Of a DNA stretch of 64,000 nt, positions 52,458 to 61,909 are shown piece by piece. The position numbers and the translations under genes are program-made. The notes beneath the pieces are model-generated. The model was not told the DNA's origin. It saw only the letters and a program-made list of their open reading frames with translations, and did not search any database. The DNA is from JBIICI01 sp044238935. GTDB lineage: Bacteria > Pseudomonadota > Alphaproteobacteria > Micavibrionales > Micavibrionaceae. How positions within the stretch are numbered: position 1 is the stretch's first letter; each line of letters begins with the position of its first letter. The stretch covers positions 27,885 through 91,884 of the forward strand of contig JBIICI010000007.1 in assembly GCA_044238935.1 (NCBI GenBank), read 5' to 3'.

Positions 52458-55340
52458 ATGTCATCTGTTTCTTCGTCTTCTGTTCTGCGCGCTGAAAATG
52501 CGGAATATATTGCCCATCTTTTTGCTTTGTATCTGGAAAATAATTCCCTAGTCGATCCCTCATGGCAGGCATTTTTTGCCGATCTGGGCGATAGTGATCT
52601 GTCAATTCTAAAAGAAATGAATGGCGCAAGCTGGACGCGGGAGGAAAACCGCAAAAGCAGCTATGGCTTTGGATCATCTCAGGCATTGGAAAATGTAACA
52701 ATTGCCAATGATTCCCCCAAAAAACCTGCCGCCTCATCACAGGATTTGCAGGCTGCGGCGTATGATTCCATTCGTGCGGTGCGGCTTATTCGCGCCTATC
52801 GTAACCGTGGGCATTTTGCCGCGGATTTGGATCCATTAAAACTGGCGCAAAAGTTAGATCTGCCTGAATTGCAACCCAGCCATTATGGATTTCAAGCCAG
52901 CGATTACAATCGCCCAATTTACCTAAATGGCACATTGGGGTTTGAAAGTGCAACCTTAACGCAGATTTTGGCACGCTTGCAGCAAATTTATGCACAAACA
53001 ATAGGGTATGAATATTTGCATCTGTCTGATCCTGCGGAAATCAAATGGTTGCAAGATCGCATTGAAAATCCTGAATTTACCGTGCAGCTCTCAAACGAAG
53101 AACGCAAATCTGTATTAAAACAGCTTGCTGCCGCCGAAGGGTTTGAGAAGTTTTTACACACAAAATATGTGGGTGCAAAACGCTTTGGCGTGGATGGCGG
53201 CGAATCAACCATTCCAGCGACAGAGGAAATCTTAGCCACCAGCGCGAAATACGGCGTGCAAGAAGTGGTTTTTGGCATGGCGCATCGGGGGCGGCTAAAT
53301 ATTTTGACCAATGTTTTAGGTAAATCCTTTACGGCTGTTTTCTCAGAATTTCAGGGAAAATCTGCCTATCCTGATTCTGTGCAAGGATCGGGCGATGTGA
53401 AATATCATTTGGGCACATCCTCAGATCGCATCATTTCAGGGCAGCAGGTGCATTTGTCGTTGACCGCCAACCCATCGCACCTTGAGGCCGTGAATCCTGT
53501 GGCATTGGGTAAATCACGCGCCAAGCAAGATCAACTTAATGATACGGATCGTTCCAAAGTTTTGACGATTCTCTATCACGGCGATGCCGCCTTTGCAGGG
53601 CAGGGGTTGGTTGCTGAATCCTTGATGCTCTCAGATTTGGCAGGGTACACGACAGGCGGTACGATGCATGTTGTGATTAACAATCAAATTGGCTTTACGA
53701 CCATGCCGCAATATAGCCGATCAGGGCATTATTCCACGGACATTGCCAAAATGCTGACCGCGCCAATTTTTCATGTGAACGGCGATGATCCTGATGCGGT
53801 GATAAAAGTTTCGCGTTTGGCGGCGCAGTTCCGTGCGGAATTCAAAAAAGATGTGGTGATTGATTTAACTTGTTACCGAAGATTCGGACATAATGAGGGC
53901 GATGAGCCTGCCTTCACACAACCCATCATGTACAAAGCCATTCGCGCCCAAGAATCTGTGCGCACTTTATACGCCAAAAAATTGGTGGCGGAGCAGGTTT
54001 TAACGCAAGCCGAATACGAATCCTATATCAAGGATTTCAACGATAAATTGGAACAAGATTTCGAAAAATCTCAATCTTTCGAGCCGAAAGAGGCGGATAT
54101 GCTGAAAGGCAAATGGAGCGATTTTAAAATTGCAGAAGGCGATATTCGTCGCGGCACAACGGCGCTGAAACCTGAGATATTCCCGATCTTAAAACAAACA
54201 TTAACCCATATCCCCGATGGTTTTGCCATCAACCCCAAAATTGAACGCCAGCTTGCCGCTAAGGCAGAAATGTTTGACACAGGCAACGATATTGATTGGG
54301 GAACAGGGGAGGCGATGGCGTTTGGGTCATTGCTGCATGAAGGCTATATTGTCCGCCTTTCCGGTCAAGATGTAGGGCGCGGCACATTCTCCCACCGCCA
54401 TGCGATTATGTATGACCAAGAAACAGGCGGCAGATATATTCCTTTATCTACAATCGCCAAAGACCGCGCCTTTTTTGATGTGCATGATAGCCCGCTATCA
54501 GAAGCCGCCGTTTTGGGATTCGAATATGGCTATTCCTTGGCTGAGCCCAACGCCCTTGTGTTATGGGAGGGGCAGTTTGGCGATTTCGTCAATGGCGCAC
54601 AGGTGATGATTGACCAATTTATATCTTCTGCCGAATCAAAATGGTTGCGTATGTCCGGCTTGGTGATGTTATTACCGCACGGCATGGAGGGGCAGGGGCC
54701 TGAACATTCCTCAGGTCGCCCTGAACGTTTCTTGCAAAACGCCGCTGAGGATAATTGGCAAATTGCAAACTGTACCACACCTGCCAACTACTTCCATATT
54801 TTGCGCCGTCAAATGCACCGCGATTTCCGCAAGCCCTTGGTGGTCTTTACGCCAAAATCCTTGCTGCGTCATAAATTGGCGGTATCAAAATTGCATGAAT
54901 TTGGCGAGGGCAGCTCTTTCCACCGCTTCCTATGGGATGATGACAAAGACACACTCAAAGCCCCTGCAAAAATCAAGCGTGTGGTGCTGTGCACAGGCAA
55001 AGTCTATTTCGACTTATTGGAAGAACGCCGCAAGCGCAAAATTGATGATATTTATTTATTGCGGATTGAGCAGCTTTATCCATTCCCCGAAAAAACCCTA
55101 GCCGAGGAATTGGCAACATTCAAAAACGCCGAATTCGTCTGGTGTCAAGAGGAACATCAAAACCAAGGATACTGGAATTTCGTTGACCGCCGCATTGAAA
55201 ACACGTTGACATTAGCCGGACACAAAGGCAAACGCCCCCGCTATATCGGTCGCGAAGAAGCCGCTGCCCCTGCCACAGGTTTAATGAAACGCCATGTTGC
55301 ACAGCAAGAAAAGCTGGTGAATGAGGCGTTAACGGTTTAA
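52458..55340 (+). CDS. sucA: 2-oxoglutarate dehydrogenase E1 component
   Basis: Thiamine-diphosphate enzyme of the TCA cycle, about 960 residues. N-terminal E2-binding helix (AEYIAHLFALYLENNSLVDPSWQAFF), FGMAHRGRLNIL near 274, HGDAAFAGQG near 375, NNQIGFTT near 410, and the C-terminal transketolase half with GRGTFSHRHA and HGMEGQGPEHSS. AAGGAA upstream of ATG. sucB does not follow; a repeat copy begins 17 bases after the stop. Confidence 0.97.
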   Translation: MSSVSSSSVLRAENAEYIAHLFALYLENNSLVDPSWQAFFADLGDSDLSILKEMNGASWTREENRKSSYGFGSSQALENVTIANDSPKKPAASSQDLQAAAYDSIRAVRLIRAYRNRGHFAADLDPLKLAQKLDLPELQPSHYGFQASDYNRPIYLNGTLGFESATLTQILARLQQIYAQTIGYEYLHLSDPAEIKWLQDRIENPEFTVQLSNEERKSVLKQLAAAEGFEKFLHTKYVGAKRFGVDGGESTIPATEEILATSAKYGVQEVVFGMAHRGRLNILTNVLGKSFTAVFSEFQGKSAYPDSVQGSGDVKYHLGTSSDRIISGQQVHLSLTANPSHLEAVNPVALGKSRAKQDQLNDTDRSKVLTILYHGDAAFAGQGLVAESLMLSDLAGYTTGGTMHVVINNQIGFTTMPQYSRSGHYSTDIAKMLTAPIFHVNGDDPDAVIKVSRLAAQFRAEFKKDVVIDLTCYRRFGHNEGDEPAFTQPIMYKAIRAQESVRTLYAKKLVAEQVLTQAEYESYIKDFNDKLEQDFEKSQSFEPKEADMLKGKWSDFKIAEGDIRRGTTALKPEIFPILKQTLTHIPDGFAINPKIERQLAAKAEMFDTGNDIDWGTGEAMAFGSLLHEGYIVRLSGQDVGRGTFSHRHAIMYDQETGGRYIPLSTIAKDRAFFDVHDSPLSEAAVLGFEYGYSLAEPNALVLWEGQFGDFVNGAQVMIDQFISSAESKWLRMSGLVMLLPHGMEGQGPEHSSGRPERFLQNAAEDNWQIANCTTPANYFHILRRQMHRDFRKPLVVFTPKSLLRHKLAVSKLHEFGEGSSFHRFLWDDDKDTLKAPAKIKRVVLCTGKVYFDLLEERRKRKIDDIYLLRIEQLYPFPEKTLAEELATFKNAEFVWCQEEHQNQGYWNFVDRRIENTLTLAGHKGKRPRYIGREEAAAPATGLMKRHVAQQEKLVNEALTV

Positions 55341-55356
55341 GAAAGACGACAAGGAT

Positions 55357-55483
55357 CGTCATGCCGTGCCCCGACACGGCATCTCGTGCTTATAGGCGGG
55401 AGATGCCGGATCACGTCCGGCATGACGATCCTTGGTGCTGGATTAACAAAAAATACTCAAAAATTGATCCATACAACAATGCC
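55357..55483 (-). repeat. 127-bp dispersed repeat, copy B
   Basis: Near-identical, in reverse orientation, to 25749-25875, with the same 127-bp length. Two internal palindromes as in copy A. Lies directly after sucA. The second inverted end seen around copy A is missing here. Confidence 0.8.
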
Positions 55484-55498
55484 TGCATCTGTGGGGGG

Positions 55499-56335
55499 TT
55501 ATCGATTAAATAAGGAAAACCATGGATTTTTGTTTTTTCGATAAAGCGGCTTAAGATGATCGGGAAGGTTTTTAGGATCAACTGACGCCTCAAAGCTTTG
55601 AAGTTTAAAAGCATATATGAGGCAAAAAGGTCCCACTTCAGTAAGCTTAGGTAACCGAATATGTGTGATTGCTGAATTATGAGTTTCAATTAATATTTTC
55701 TTATCCAAGACTAAATTTCCATTTTGTACATTCAGCTTTGGGTTTCCGCCATAGTAGCAGTTAAAATCATTGGCAAAGCTGTCAAGGTAAAAGAATGGAA
55801 ATTCCTTTAGCGCATCAGATAAAGAGAGGTCAATTTGTTTTAAGAATTTGGTTTTATTATCAAACAAGAACCGATTAAACAACCCATCACCTGCCTCTGT
55901 ATTAACCAGATGCATATTTTCATCTGCTTTAATTGTGTTTCCTCCTTCTTTATTGGAAGAAAGGAGCTGTTTTTGAACCCAAGCCTGATCCCCATAATAA
56001 GTAATATATTCGATATAACATTCGTTTGAGGGGGTGATGTCTTTGATGCTGTGGATAGAATGATAATTAAAAATCTGGTTGCCAATTACAATAAATTCTT
56101 CAGGTAATTTCTCTATGAAATCACAGGCAGAAAGATTGAAGTTATCTTTCAAGCTCCGTGACGTAAGATCTTTCAGAAAAGGTTTCAAGACATCAGGATC
56201 TTGTCCCGCATGATAAAGCATATTGTCAATCTCTGGGATATTAAAAACTTCTTTCATGGAATTAGAAATGACTTTTGCGAAATGCGCTCCATTTCGCTTT
56301 TTAATATTTTCGTACATTTGATCTTGGGTTGACAT
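55499..56335 (-). CDS. Hypothetical protein
   Basis: Not recognised. About 278 residues, no signal peptide or membrane helix. Acidic and aromatic-rich middle part; the stretch THIRLPKLTEVGPFCLIYAFKLQSFEAS near 233-260 looks somewhat like a leucine-rich repeat of the BspA type. A good promoter lies upstream at 56379-56407. It is flanked by the dispersed repeat on one side and the pilus/secretion locus on the other, so it could be acquired. Confidence 0.65.
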   Translation of the reverse strand: MSTQDQMYENIKKRNGAHFAKVISNSMKEVFNIPEIDNMLYHAGQDPDVLKPFLKDLTSRSLKDNFNLSACDFIEKLPEEFIVIGNQIFNYHSIHSIKDITPSNECYIEYITYYGDQAWVQKQLLSSNKEGGNTIKADENMHLVNTEAGDGLFNRFLFDNKTKFLKQIDLSLSDALKEFPFFYLDSFANDFNCYYGGNPKLNVQNGNLVLDKKILIETHNSAITHIRLPKLTEVGPFCLIYAFKLQSFEASVDPKNLPDHLKPLYRKNKNPWFSLFNR

Positions 56336-56378
56336 TTAGCGTATCTATGTTTTTTTAGGTTATGATTAAGATGGCGCG

Positions 56379-56407
56379 ACTATAATAGTATATGAAAACT
56401 ATATCAA
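56379..56407 (-). promoter_or_regulatory. Promoter of the 278-residue hypothetical gene
   Basis: On the minus strand TTGATA, a 17-base spacer and TATAGT (five of six), about 45 bases before the start codon. Confidence 0.6.
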
Positions 56408-56500
56408 CTTAATTGTTACAAAATTTGTTACTCATCGGGGTTTATCTGAATCAATTAAGGTGTTGTATCATTGTCTACTTTTTTTATGAATAAAAATGAT

Positions 56501-56530
56501 TTGTTAACGATGTTTCCCTAAAATTATAGA
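56501..56530 (+). promoter_or_regulatory. Possible promoter of the pilus/secretion locus
   Basis: TTGTTA, an 18-base spacer and TATAGA (four to five of six each side) about 40 bases before the ATPase gene. Moderate match only. Confidence 0.4.
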
Positions 56531-56567
56531 TAATTCTTTCATAAAAATAATAAAATGGAAACCCTTG

Positions 56568-58313
56568 ATGGAATTGGTATTAGAAGATTTAGAAATTAGT
56601 GAGAAAGCTCCAGAAATCGTCGATCGTGATCCTAAAAAAGCGCGAATCGGGGATGTTTTAATTGAAAAAGGTTTGATTACTCAAGCCCAGCTTAATGTTG
56701 CTTTGCAGGAAAAAAAGAACAGCTCTAAATTCTTAGGGGAGCTGTTGGTTGATTTGGGCTTTGTGCGTCAGGTTGACTTGGTTGATGTTCTTGCGGATTT
56801 ATCAGGATATGGGGTTTTTAATCCTAAAAATACTATTTTTGATTCGAATGCTTTGAGCTTGATTGATAAAAATATCGCAACACGTTATCAGGTTTTGCCA
56901 ATATCAATTACTGACGATAAATTCTATATTGCAGTCACTGATCCGAATGATGTGATGGCGTTGGATATGTTGCGACGCTATGTTCCTAAGGGGATAACCA
57001 TTGCGCCATTGGTTGCAACGCCAAAGGTTTTAAGTGAATCGATTGATATAGCCTATGGTTATGCAAGCTCGATTGATGGGATTTTAAAAGAGCTTGAGGA
57101 AAATGGAGAGCGTGATCTTGCATCCTTATCTGGCGAAGATGCGTTTTCTCATCCTATCGTTCGTTTGGTGAATGCGTTGGTCTTTGATGCCGTCAAAATG
57201 GGGGTTTCGGACTTGCACTTTGAACCAGAGGAAAATTTTGCGCGCTTACGGTATCGTTTAGATGGTGTGCTTTTTACAGCGCAGATTCTGCATAAAAAGC
57301 ACTGGAACGGAATATCTCAGCGCTTAAAGATTTTATCTGATATGAATATTGCCGATAAATTATCCCCACAAGATGGACGTTTTCGGTTAAATATTGGGGG
57401 ACGGGTTGCTGATTTCCGTGTGTCTTCTTTGCCCACAGTTTACGGTGAAAATATTGTCTTACGGGTCTTGGACAAAAGCGCAAATATTGTCAGTCTGGAT
57501 CAGTTGGGATTTAGTGAGCATAATTTCCGTCAAATTAAATTGGCACAAGAAAAACCTGAGGGGATTATTATCGTTACAGGGCCAACGGGGAGCGGTAAAA
57601 CCACGACCCTGTATTCTATGCTGAATGGGATTAATGATGTCAAAGTCAATATTCAAACCTTAGAAGATCCTGTCGAATATAGCTTGCCGATGATTCGTCA
57701 AACACCGATTAGAGAAGGGATACTGGATTTTGCTGATGGTATTAGAGCCTTGCTTCGTCAAGATCCGGATATTATTTTTATCGGGGAGATGCGCGATGGT
57801 GTTACCGCAGAAATGGCGCTTAAAGCCGCAATGACAGGACACCAAGTTTACAGTACCTTGCACACAAATGACTCTTTTGGTGCGATCCCGCGTTTAATTG
57901 ATTTGGGGTTAAAACCGGGTATGTTGGCAGGGGCGGTTGTGGCTGTATTAGCGCAGCGTTTGACCCGTGTTTTATGCCCATCTTGCAAACAAGAATCTGT
58001 TCCCACACAAGAAGAATGTGAGATTTTGGGGTTTGATGCCCAAAATCCACCGAAAATCTATCGTGCAAAACCACAAGGTTGCCCAGATTGTAAGGGGCAA
58101 GGGTATAAAGGGCGTGTTGCAATTGTTGAAATTTTATCACTGAATGAAGAATTAGATGATTTAGTGGCAAAAAATGCGTCAAAAGTTGAATTAAAACGTG
58201 TCGCTGTTAAGAATGGATTCAAGAGTATGCGCGATGATGGTATTGAAAAAATTCTAAAAGGAATCACAAGTATTGAGGCGTTGGCACGCGTTGTTGATAT
58301 TCGTCTTCGGTAA
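56568..58313 (+). CDS. Type II secretion/type IV pilus assembly ATPase (GspE/PilB family)
   Basis: About 581 residues. N-terminal MshEN-like segment (ARIGDVLIEKGLITQAQLNVAL then FLGELLVDLGFV), a fold that binds c-di-GMP in MshE; N2 domain; Walker A GPTGSGKTT near 338, Asp box, Walker B-like IIFIGEMRD, His box TGHQVYSTLHTND; and zinc knuckle CPSC...CPDC near 470-507. It powers pilin extrusion. ATG 56568 (TTG 56565 adjacent). First gene of a five-gene run. Confidence 0.93.
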   Translation: MELVLEDLEISEKAPEIVDRDPKKARIGDVLIEKGLITQAQLNVALQEKKNSSKFLGELLVDLGFVRQVDLVDVLADLSGYGVFNPKNTIFDSNALSLIDKNIATRYQVLPISITDDKFYIAVTDPNDVMALDMLRRYVPKGITIAPLVATPKVLSESIDIAYGYASSIDGILKELEENGERDLASLSGEDAFSHPIVRLVNALVFDAVKMGVSDLHFEPEENFARLRYRLDGVLFTAQILHKKHWNGISQRLKILSDMNIADKLSPQDGRFRLNIGGRVADFRVSSLPTVYGENIVLRVLDKSANIVSLDQLGFSEHNFRQIKLAQEKPEGIIIVTGPTGSGKTTTLYSMLNGINDVKVNIQTLEDPVEYSLPMIRQTPIREGILDFADGIRALLRQDPDIIFIGEMRDGVTAEMALKAAMTGHQVYSTLHTNDSFGAIPRLIDLGLKPGMLAGAVVAVLAQRLTRVLCPSCKQESVPTQEECEILGFDAQNPPKIYRAKPQGCPDCKGQGYKGRVAIVEILSLNEELDDLVAKNASKVELKRVAVKNGFKSMRDDGIEKILKGITSIEALARVVDIRLR

Positions 58314-58334
58314 TGGAAGCTATAAAGATAAATT

Positions 58335-59546
58335 ATGATAAGATATAAATATAAAGCAATAAATGAAAATGGACGTCCCGTTAATGGTGTTTTATCCGCC
58401 ATTAATGAAATTGACTTGCATAATCAATTATTTGCAGCAGGGCTTGAGCTGATACGATGTTCGGAATTAAATAAGAAGGGTGGTCTTTCTTCTCTATCGT
58501 TCTCCAAGATTTCAATGCGTGATATGATACAGGTTTTTTTGCATCTTAATCAGATGCAATCTGCGGGTGTGTCAATTTTAGATGCTTTGAAAGATGTGCG
58601 TGAAGCTGTTGATAGTCTTAAGTTAAGAGATATTTTATCTGAGATCCATCGTGCTGTTTCTGAAGGGTCTTCATTTTCAGAAAGTCTTGCGGCGCATCCA
58701 AAGATTTTTTCATCTTTGACTGTTTCCCTTGTACAAGCAGGCGAGGAAACAGGGGATATGCCGACAGCCTATAAGCAGCTGATCGCGTACCTAAAATGGA
58801 CAGATGCTATGCAAGCAAAAATTCGTAAAGCAACACGCTATCCTATCTTTGTTTTGATTGTTGTTTTTATTACAATTTTTGTTATGCTTGGGGTTGTCGT
58901 TCCTAAGATTATTGAATTTATTGTTCAAATTGGCCAAGAATTGCCTATTTATACAATTGCATTGATTAATACATCTAACTTTCTACAGCATTATTGGCTT
59001 TATGTTCTGACCACGCCTGTGTTACTTTTGATTTGTTATAAATTTATGCGTCAGACATCGGCTGTTTTTGCTTATAAAGCCGATGTTTTAAAATTAAAGA
59101 TGCCTGTTTTTGGATCAATTATAAGAAAAACAAACATCGCGCGTTTTTCAAGAACATTTGGCGTTTTATATTCAAGTGGTATTGATGTTGTGAGTGCTTT
59201 GCGTGCAGCACGAAGCACAGCAACAAACCTTGCGATGATTAGTTCCCTTCAAACTGTGGAGTCTCAGATTCAAGCGGGAAGCTCTTTGTCTGAATCTTTT
59301 GCTGCTACAGGGGAGTTTCCGAATATGGTTGTCAAAATGATCCGTGTGGGGGAAGAATCTGGGGATTTAGAGCCCATTCTGAACCAAATATGTGAGTTTT
59401 ATTCAGATGATATTGACGAAGAAGTGCAAAAACTGATCACGTCAATTGAGCCCACCTTAACAGGGATCATGGGGGTTATTATTTTATGGATTGCGGCGGC
59501 TGTATTTGGTCCAATTTACAACAGTTTTGGAAGTTTGGAGATGTAA
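58335..59546 (+). CDS. Type II secretion/type IV pilus platform protein (GspF/PilC family)
   Basis: About 403 residues. Two T2SSF domains, each with the family motif (MQSAGVSILDALKDVREAV near 80; YSSGIDVVSALRAARSTATN near 277) and about three membrane helices. VQAGEETGDMP and VGEESGDLEPIL are typical. The inner-membrane platform that couples the ATPase to pilin assembly. Confidence 0.94.
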   Translation: MIRYKYKAINENGRPVNGVLSAINEIDLHNQLFAAGLELIRCSELNKKGGLSSLSFSKISMRDMIQVFLHLNQMQSAGVSILDALKDVREAVDSLKLRDILSEIHRAVSEGSSFSESLAAHPKIFSSLTVSLVQAGEETGDMPTAYKQLIAYLKWTDAMQAKIRKATRYPIFVLIVVFITIFVMLGVVVPKIIEFIVQIGQELPIYTIALINTSNFLQHYWLYVLTTPVLLLICYKFMRQTSAVFAYKADVLKLKMPVFGSIIRKTNIARFSRTFGVLYSSGIDVVSALRAARSTATNLAMISSLQTVESQIQAGSSLSESFAATGEFPNMVVKMIRVGEESGDLEPILNQICEFYSDDIDEEVQKLITSIEPTLTGIMGVIILWIAAAVFGPIYNSFGSLEM

Positions 59547-59550
59547 TTTT

Positions 59551-61239
59551 ATGGTGTTCCCTCTTTCTTTCAGTCAAAAGCGTTCCATTTTATTTCTAGC
59601 AGATAATGAACTGATTATTTATAAAAGTGCCTCTAAGAAAATTTCTTATGTGCAATCGATCCCTTGGGAAGAGCAGGGGTTCGTTCAAACCGTTGTCCAG
59701 ATTTTGATGAAGCAGCTGGGTGGACAGCCCGTATTGATTATCAATGACATGAGCGATGTGCAATTTAAAAGCAATCAAACCGTTGCAAAAGTTAGCGTCA
59801 TGGATCAAGAAAAAGTTCTATCCAGAAAATTGGAGATGACATTCCCCAGCTATACCATTCGTGGTGCAGTTAAGGTGAAGGCACAAAAAGATAAGATTAA
59901 TCTTGATGAAAAAATCAATAAGAACAATTTTTTATTTGCTGCTGTTCCATCAAGTCATCAGATTAAGAAAATTTCACAAATTATAGAATCGTCTAGTATA
60001 TCTATTGTTGGAATTGTCGTTTTACCCATCGAGTCATCCTTATCTTTGGCGAATTTAGTGGGCAGTAAAGTTCAAGCTAAGTCCAAAGTATCCACTAAAG
60101 ATGATTGGACAATTTTTGTTGGTCAGCAATCTCAGGGGAGTATTCGTCAGGTTGTTGTACGTGATGGATCTTTGGCAATGACCCGTGTAACGCCTGTAAC
60201 AGAATATATGTTAGATAAGGATGCTTGGGTCGATGATGTTGTTCAAGATATTGGGACAACAATTGGCTATCTTTCACGATTTGGATATAATCCGAATTAT
60301 TCAAAAACAAATATTGTTGTTGTTTCTGATTCTGAAGCCTGTAAATCCATACAAGATAGTTTGAAAGTTGAGTGTGCGTTTTATAGCTACTCTTTGTCAG
60401 AGGCTTTAGAGCGGCTGAAGCTAAAAATTAATCCTAAAACACTGCCTGATAGTCAGTTATACTCTGCTCAAATACTTTATGCTGCATTAATTAATGATAA
60501 AATCAAATATGAGATGCCTCTTTATATTCCAGAGGTGCAGGGTATTATTGAGGCTCGTAAAGTATTTCCTGTTTTAGTAATGATTTTGAGCATCTTATCC
60601 TTCTTTGCTTTTGGATATTTAGGAGCGCTTGGTTATAATCTTTTTTGTGTTAAAAGGGACATAAAAAACCAAGAAAATGCTTTGGCGGAGGCAACAAAAG
60701 TACATGATGAAACGCATAAAAAGCTTTTATCTTTAGGGGTGAATGTTGATTATGTGCGTTCCAGTTTGATTGCTTATAAATTTATCTATGAGAATAATAA
60801 CCAATTTACGCCTTTGCTTGGGATAATGTCAAAGTCACTGCCCGAAGATTTATATATTAATAAGTTAGACTATAATTCTAAGATTGATTTTTTACCTATT
60901 TCCAGTTTGCCATTAACATCTTTGGGGGATACGTTTGCTTTGTACGAACAAAATAAAATAGTAAAATCAGCAAAGCCTTTTGATCTTACTCTTGCCGTTA
61001 AATTCCCCAAAGATGTTGATTTAAGACTTGCAAGAGTTCAAATGGATTTTATTAAGAAAACACTCGGCACCTCTTTGCCTGATTATGATATTCTGATTAC
61101 AAAATCATTAATGGGGCTGGATCAATCAGCCGTTGTTTCTGGTGGTGGGGCTTCACCCGAAGCAGGTAGTAACGAGAAATTACTGGAGATTCAAATAAAA
61201 GGAAAACAAAAAAATGTTCAGTACCAAACATCTGGGTAA
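59551..61239 (+). CDS. PilM/GspL-like protein fused to PilN-like part
   Basis: About 562 residues. Cytoplasmic N-terminal half (about 1-330) consistent with the actin-like PilM/GspL fold, one membrane helix near 338-360 (FPVLVMILSILSFFAFGYLGAL), and then a coiled coil and ferredoxin-like periplasmic part as in PilN. So PilM and PilN seem to be one protein, as in GspL. ATG 59551 has GGAG upstream; the frame is open earlier but overlaps gspF. Sequence similarity is weak and the call leans on context. Confidence 0.7.
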   Translation: MVFPLSFSQKRSILFLADNELIIYKSASKKISYVQSIPWEEQGFVQTVVQILMKQLGGQPVLIINDMSDVQFKSNQTVAKVSVMDQEKVLSRKLEMTFPSYTIRGAVKVKAQKDKINLDEKINKNNFLFAAVPSSHQIKKISQIIESSSISIVGIVVLPIESSLSLANLVGSKVQAKSKVSTKDDWTIFVGQQSQGSIRQVVVRDGSLAMTRVTPVTEYMLDKDAWVDDVVQDIGTTIGYLSRFGYNPNYSKTNIVVVSDSEACKSIQDSLKVECAFYSYSLSEALERLKLKINPKTLPDSQLYSAQILYAALINDKIKYEMPLYIPEVQGIIEARKVFPVLVMILSILSFFAFGYLGALGYNLFCVKRDIKNQENALAEATKVHDETHKKLLSLGVNVDYVRSSLIAYKFIYENNNQFTPLLGIMSKSLPEDLYINKLDYNSKIDFLPISSLPLTSLGDTFALYEQNKIVKSAKPFDLTLAVKFPKDVDLRLARVQMDFIKKTLGTSLPDYDILITKSLMGLDQSAVVSGGGASPEAGSNEKLLEIQIKGKQKNVQYQTSG

Positions 61240-61909
61240 ACAAAGGCTGTTGGTTTTAGTCTTATTTATTGCTTTTTTGGCGACCTCTGTTTTCTTATGG
61301 TGGGGGTATCTTAAGCCTGAGCTATTATTAGAAAAATCTCGATTGGCGGATATTAAGTCTAATATCGTTAGTGTTAATCAAGAAACAGAAGCCTTTAGAA
61401 GTCAAATTGCGGAAATTGAGAAATATAAAGGACTTCTTAGTGCACTTGAGGAGAACGGGTTTATTAATAACCAAGATCGAATTTTGGCAAGTGAGCGTTT
61501 AGAGGCAGTTCGTGCGTCTTCTCGGTTAAAAAATGTCAGCTATACACTGTCTCCTGCGATCTATACAGATGTTTTTGAAAAAAAGGGGCAAATCATAAGT
61601 AGTGAGCTTAAATTTACGGCACAGGCATTAACGGATAAAGATGTCTATGATTTTATTTATATTTTGAATAAGGGGATTCCGGGATTTATAACGGTGGAGA
61701 GCTTGTCTATCAATCGAACTGTATCTGATGTTGATGATGCTGTTTTAGATTCAATTCGTAAAAAAACAGATACTGGGTTGGTGTCTGCAAGCTTTACAAT
61801 AAAGTGGTATAGTTTTGTGCAGACGCCAGTCGATACATCTTCGACGAATGCGCCTGTCCCTGCACAGATTAATTCTAATGCCTTATCTTCTACAGGGGGC
61901 GTTCAATGA
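61214..61909 (+). CDS. PilO/GspM-like protein
   Basis: About 231 residues. N-terminal membrane helix (LLVLVLFIAFLATSVFLWW), a coiled coil (about 40-75, KSRLADIKSNIVSVNQETEAF), and a ferredoxin-like domain. This is the PilO layout. Overlaps the gene before by 26 bases and the next by four. Confidence 0.72.
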   Translation: MFSTKHLGKQRLLVLVLFIAFLATSVFLWWGYLKPELLLEKSRLADIKSNIVSVNQETEAFRSQIAEIEKYKGLLSALEENGFINNQDRILASERLEAVRASSRLKNVSYTLSPAIYTDVFEKKGQIISSELKFTAQALTDKDVYDFIYILNKGIPGFITVESLSINRTVSDVDDAVLDSIRKKTDTGLVSASFTIKWYSFVQTPVDTSSTNAPVPAQINSNALSSTGGVQ

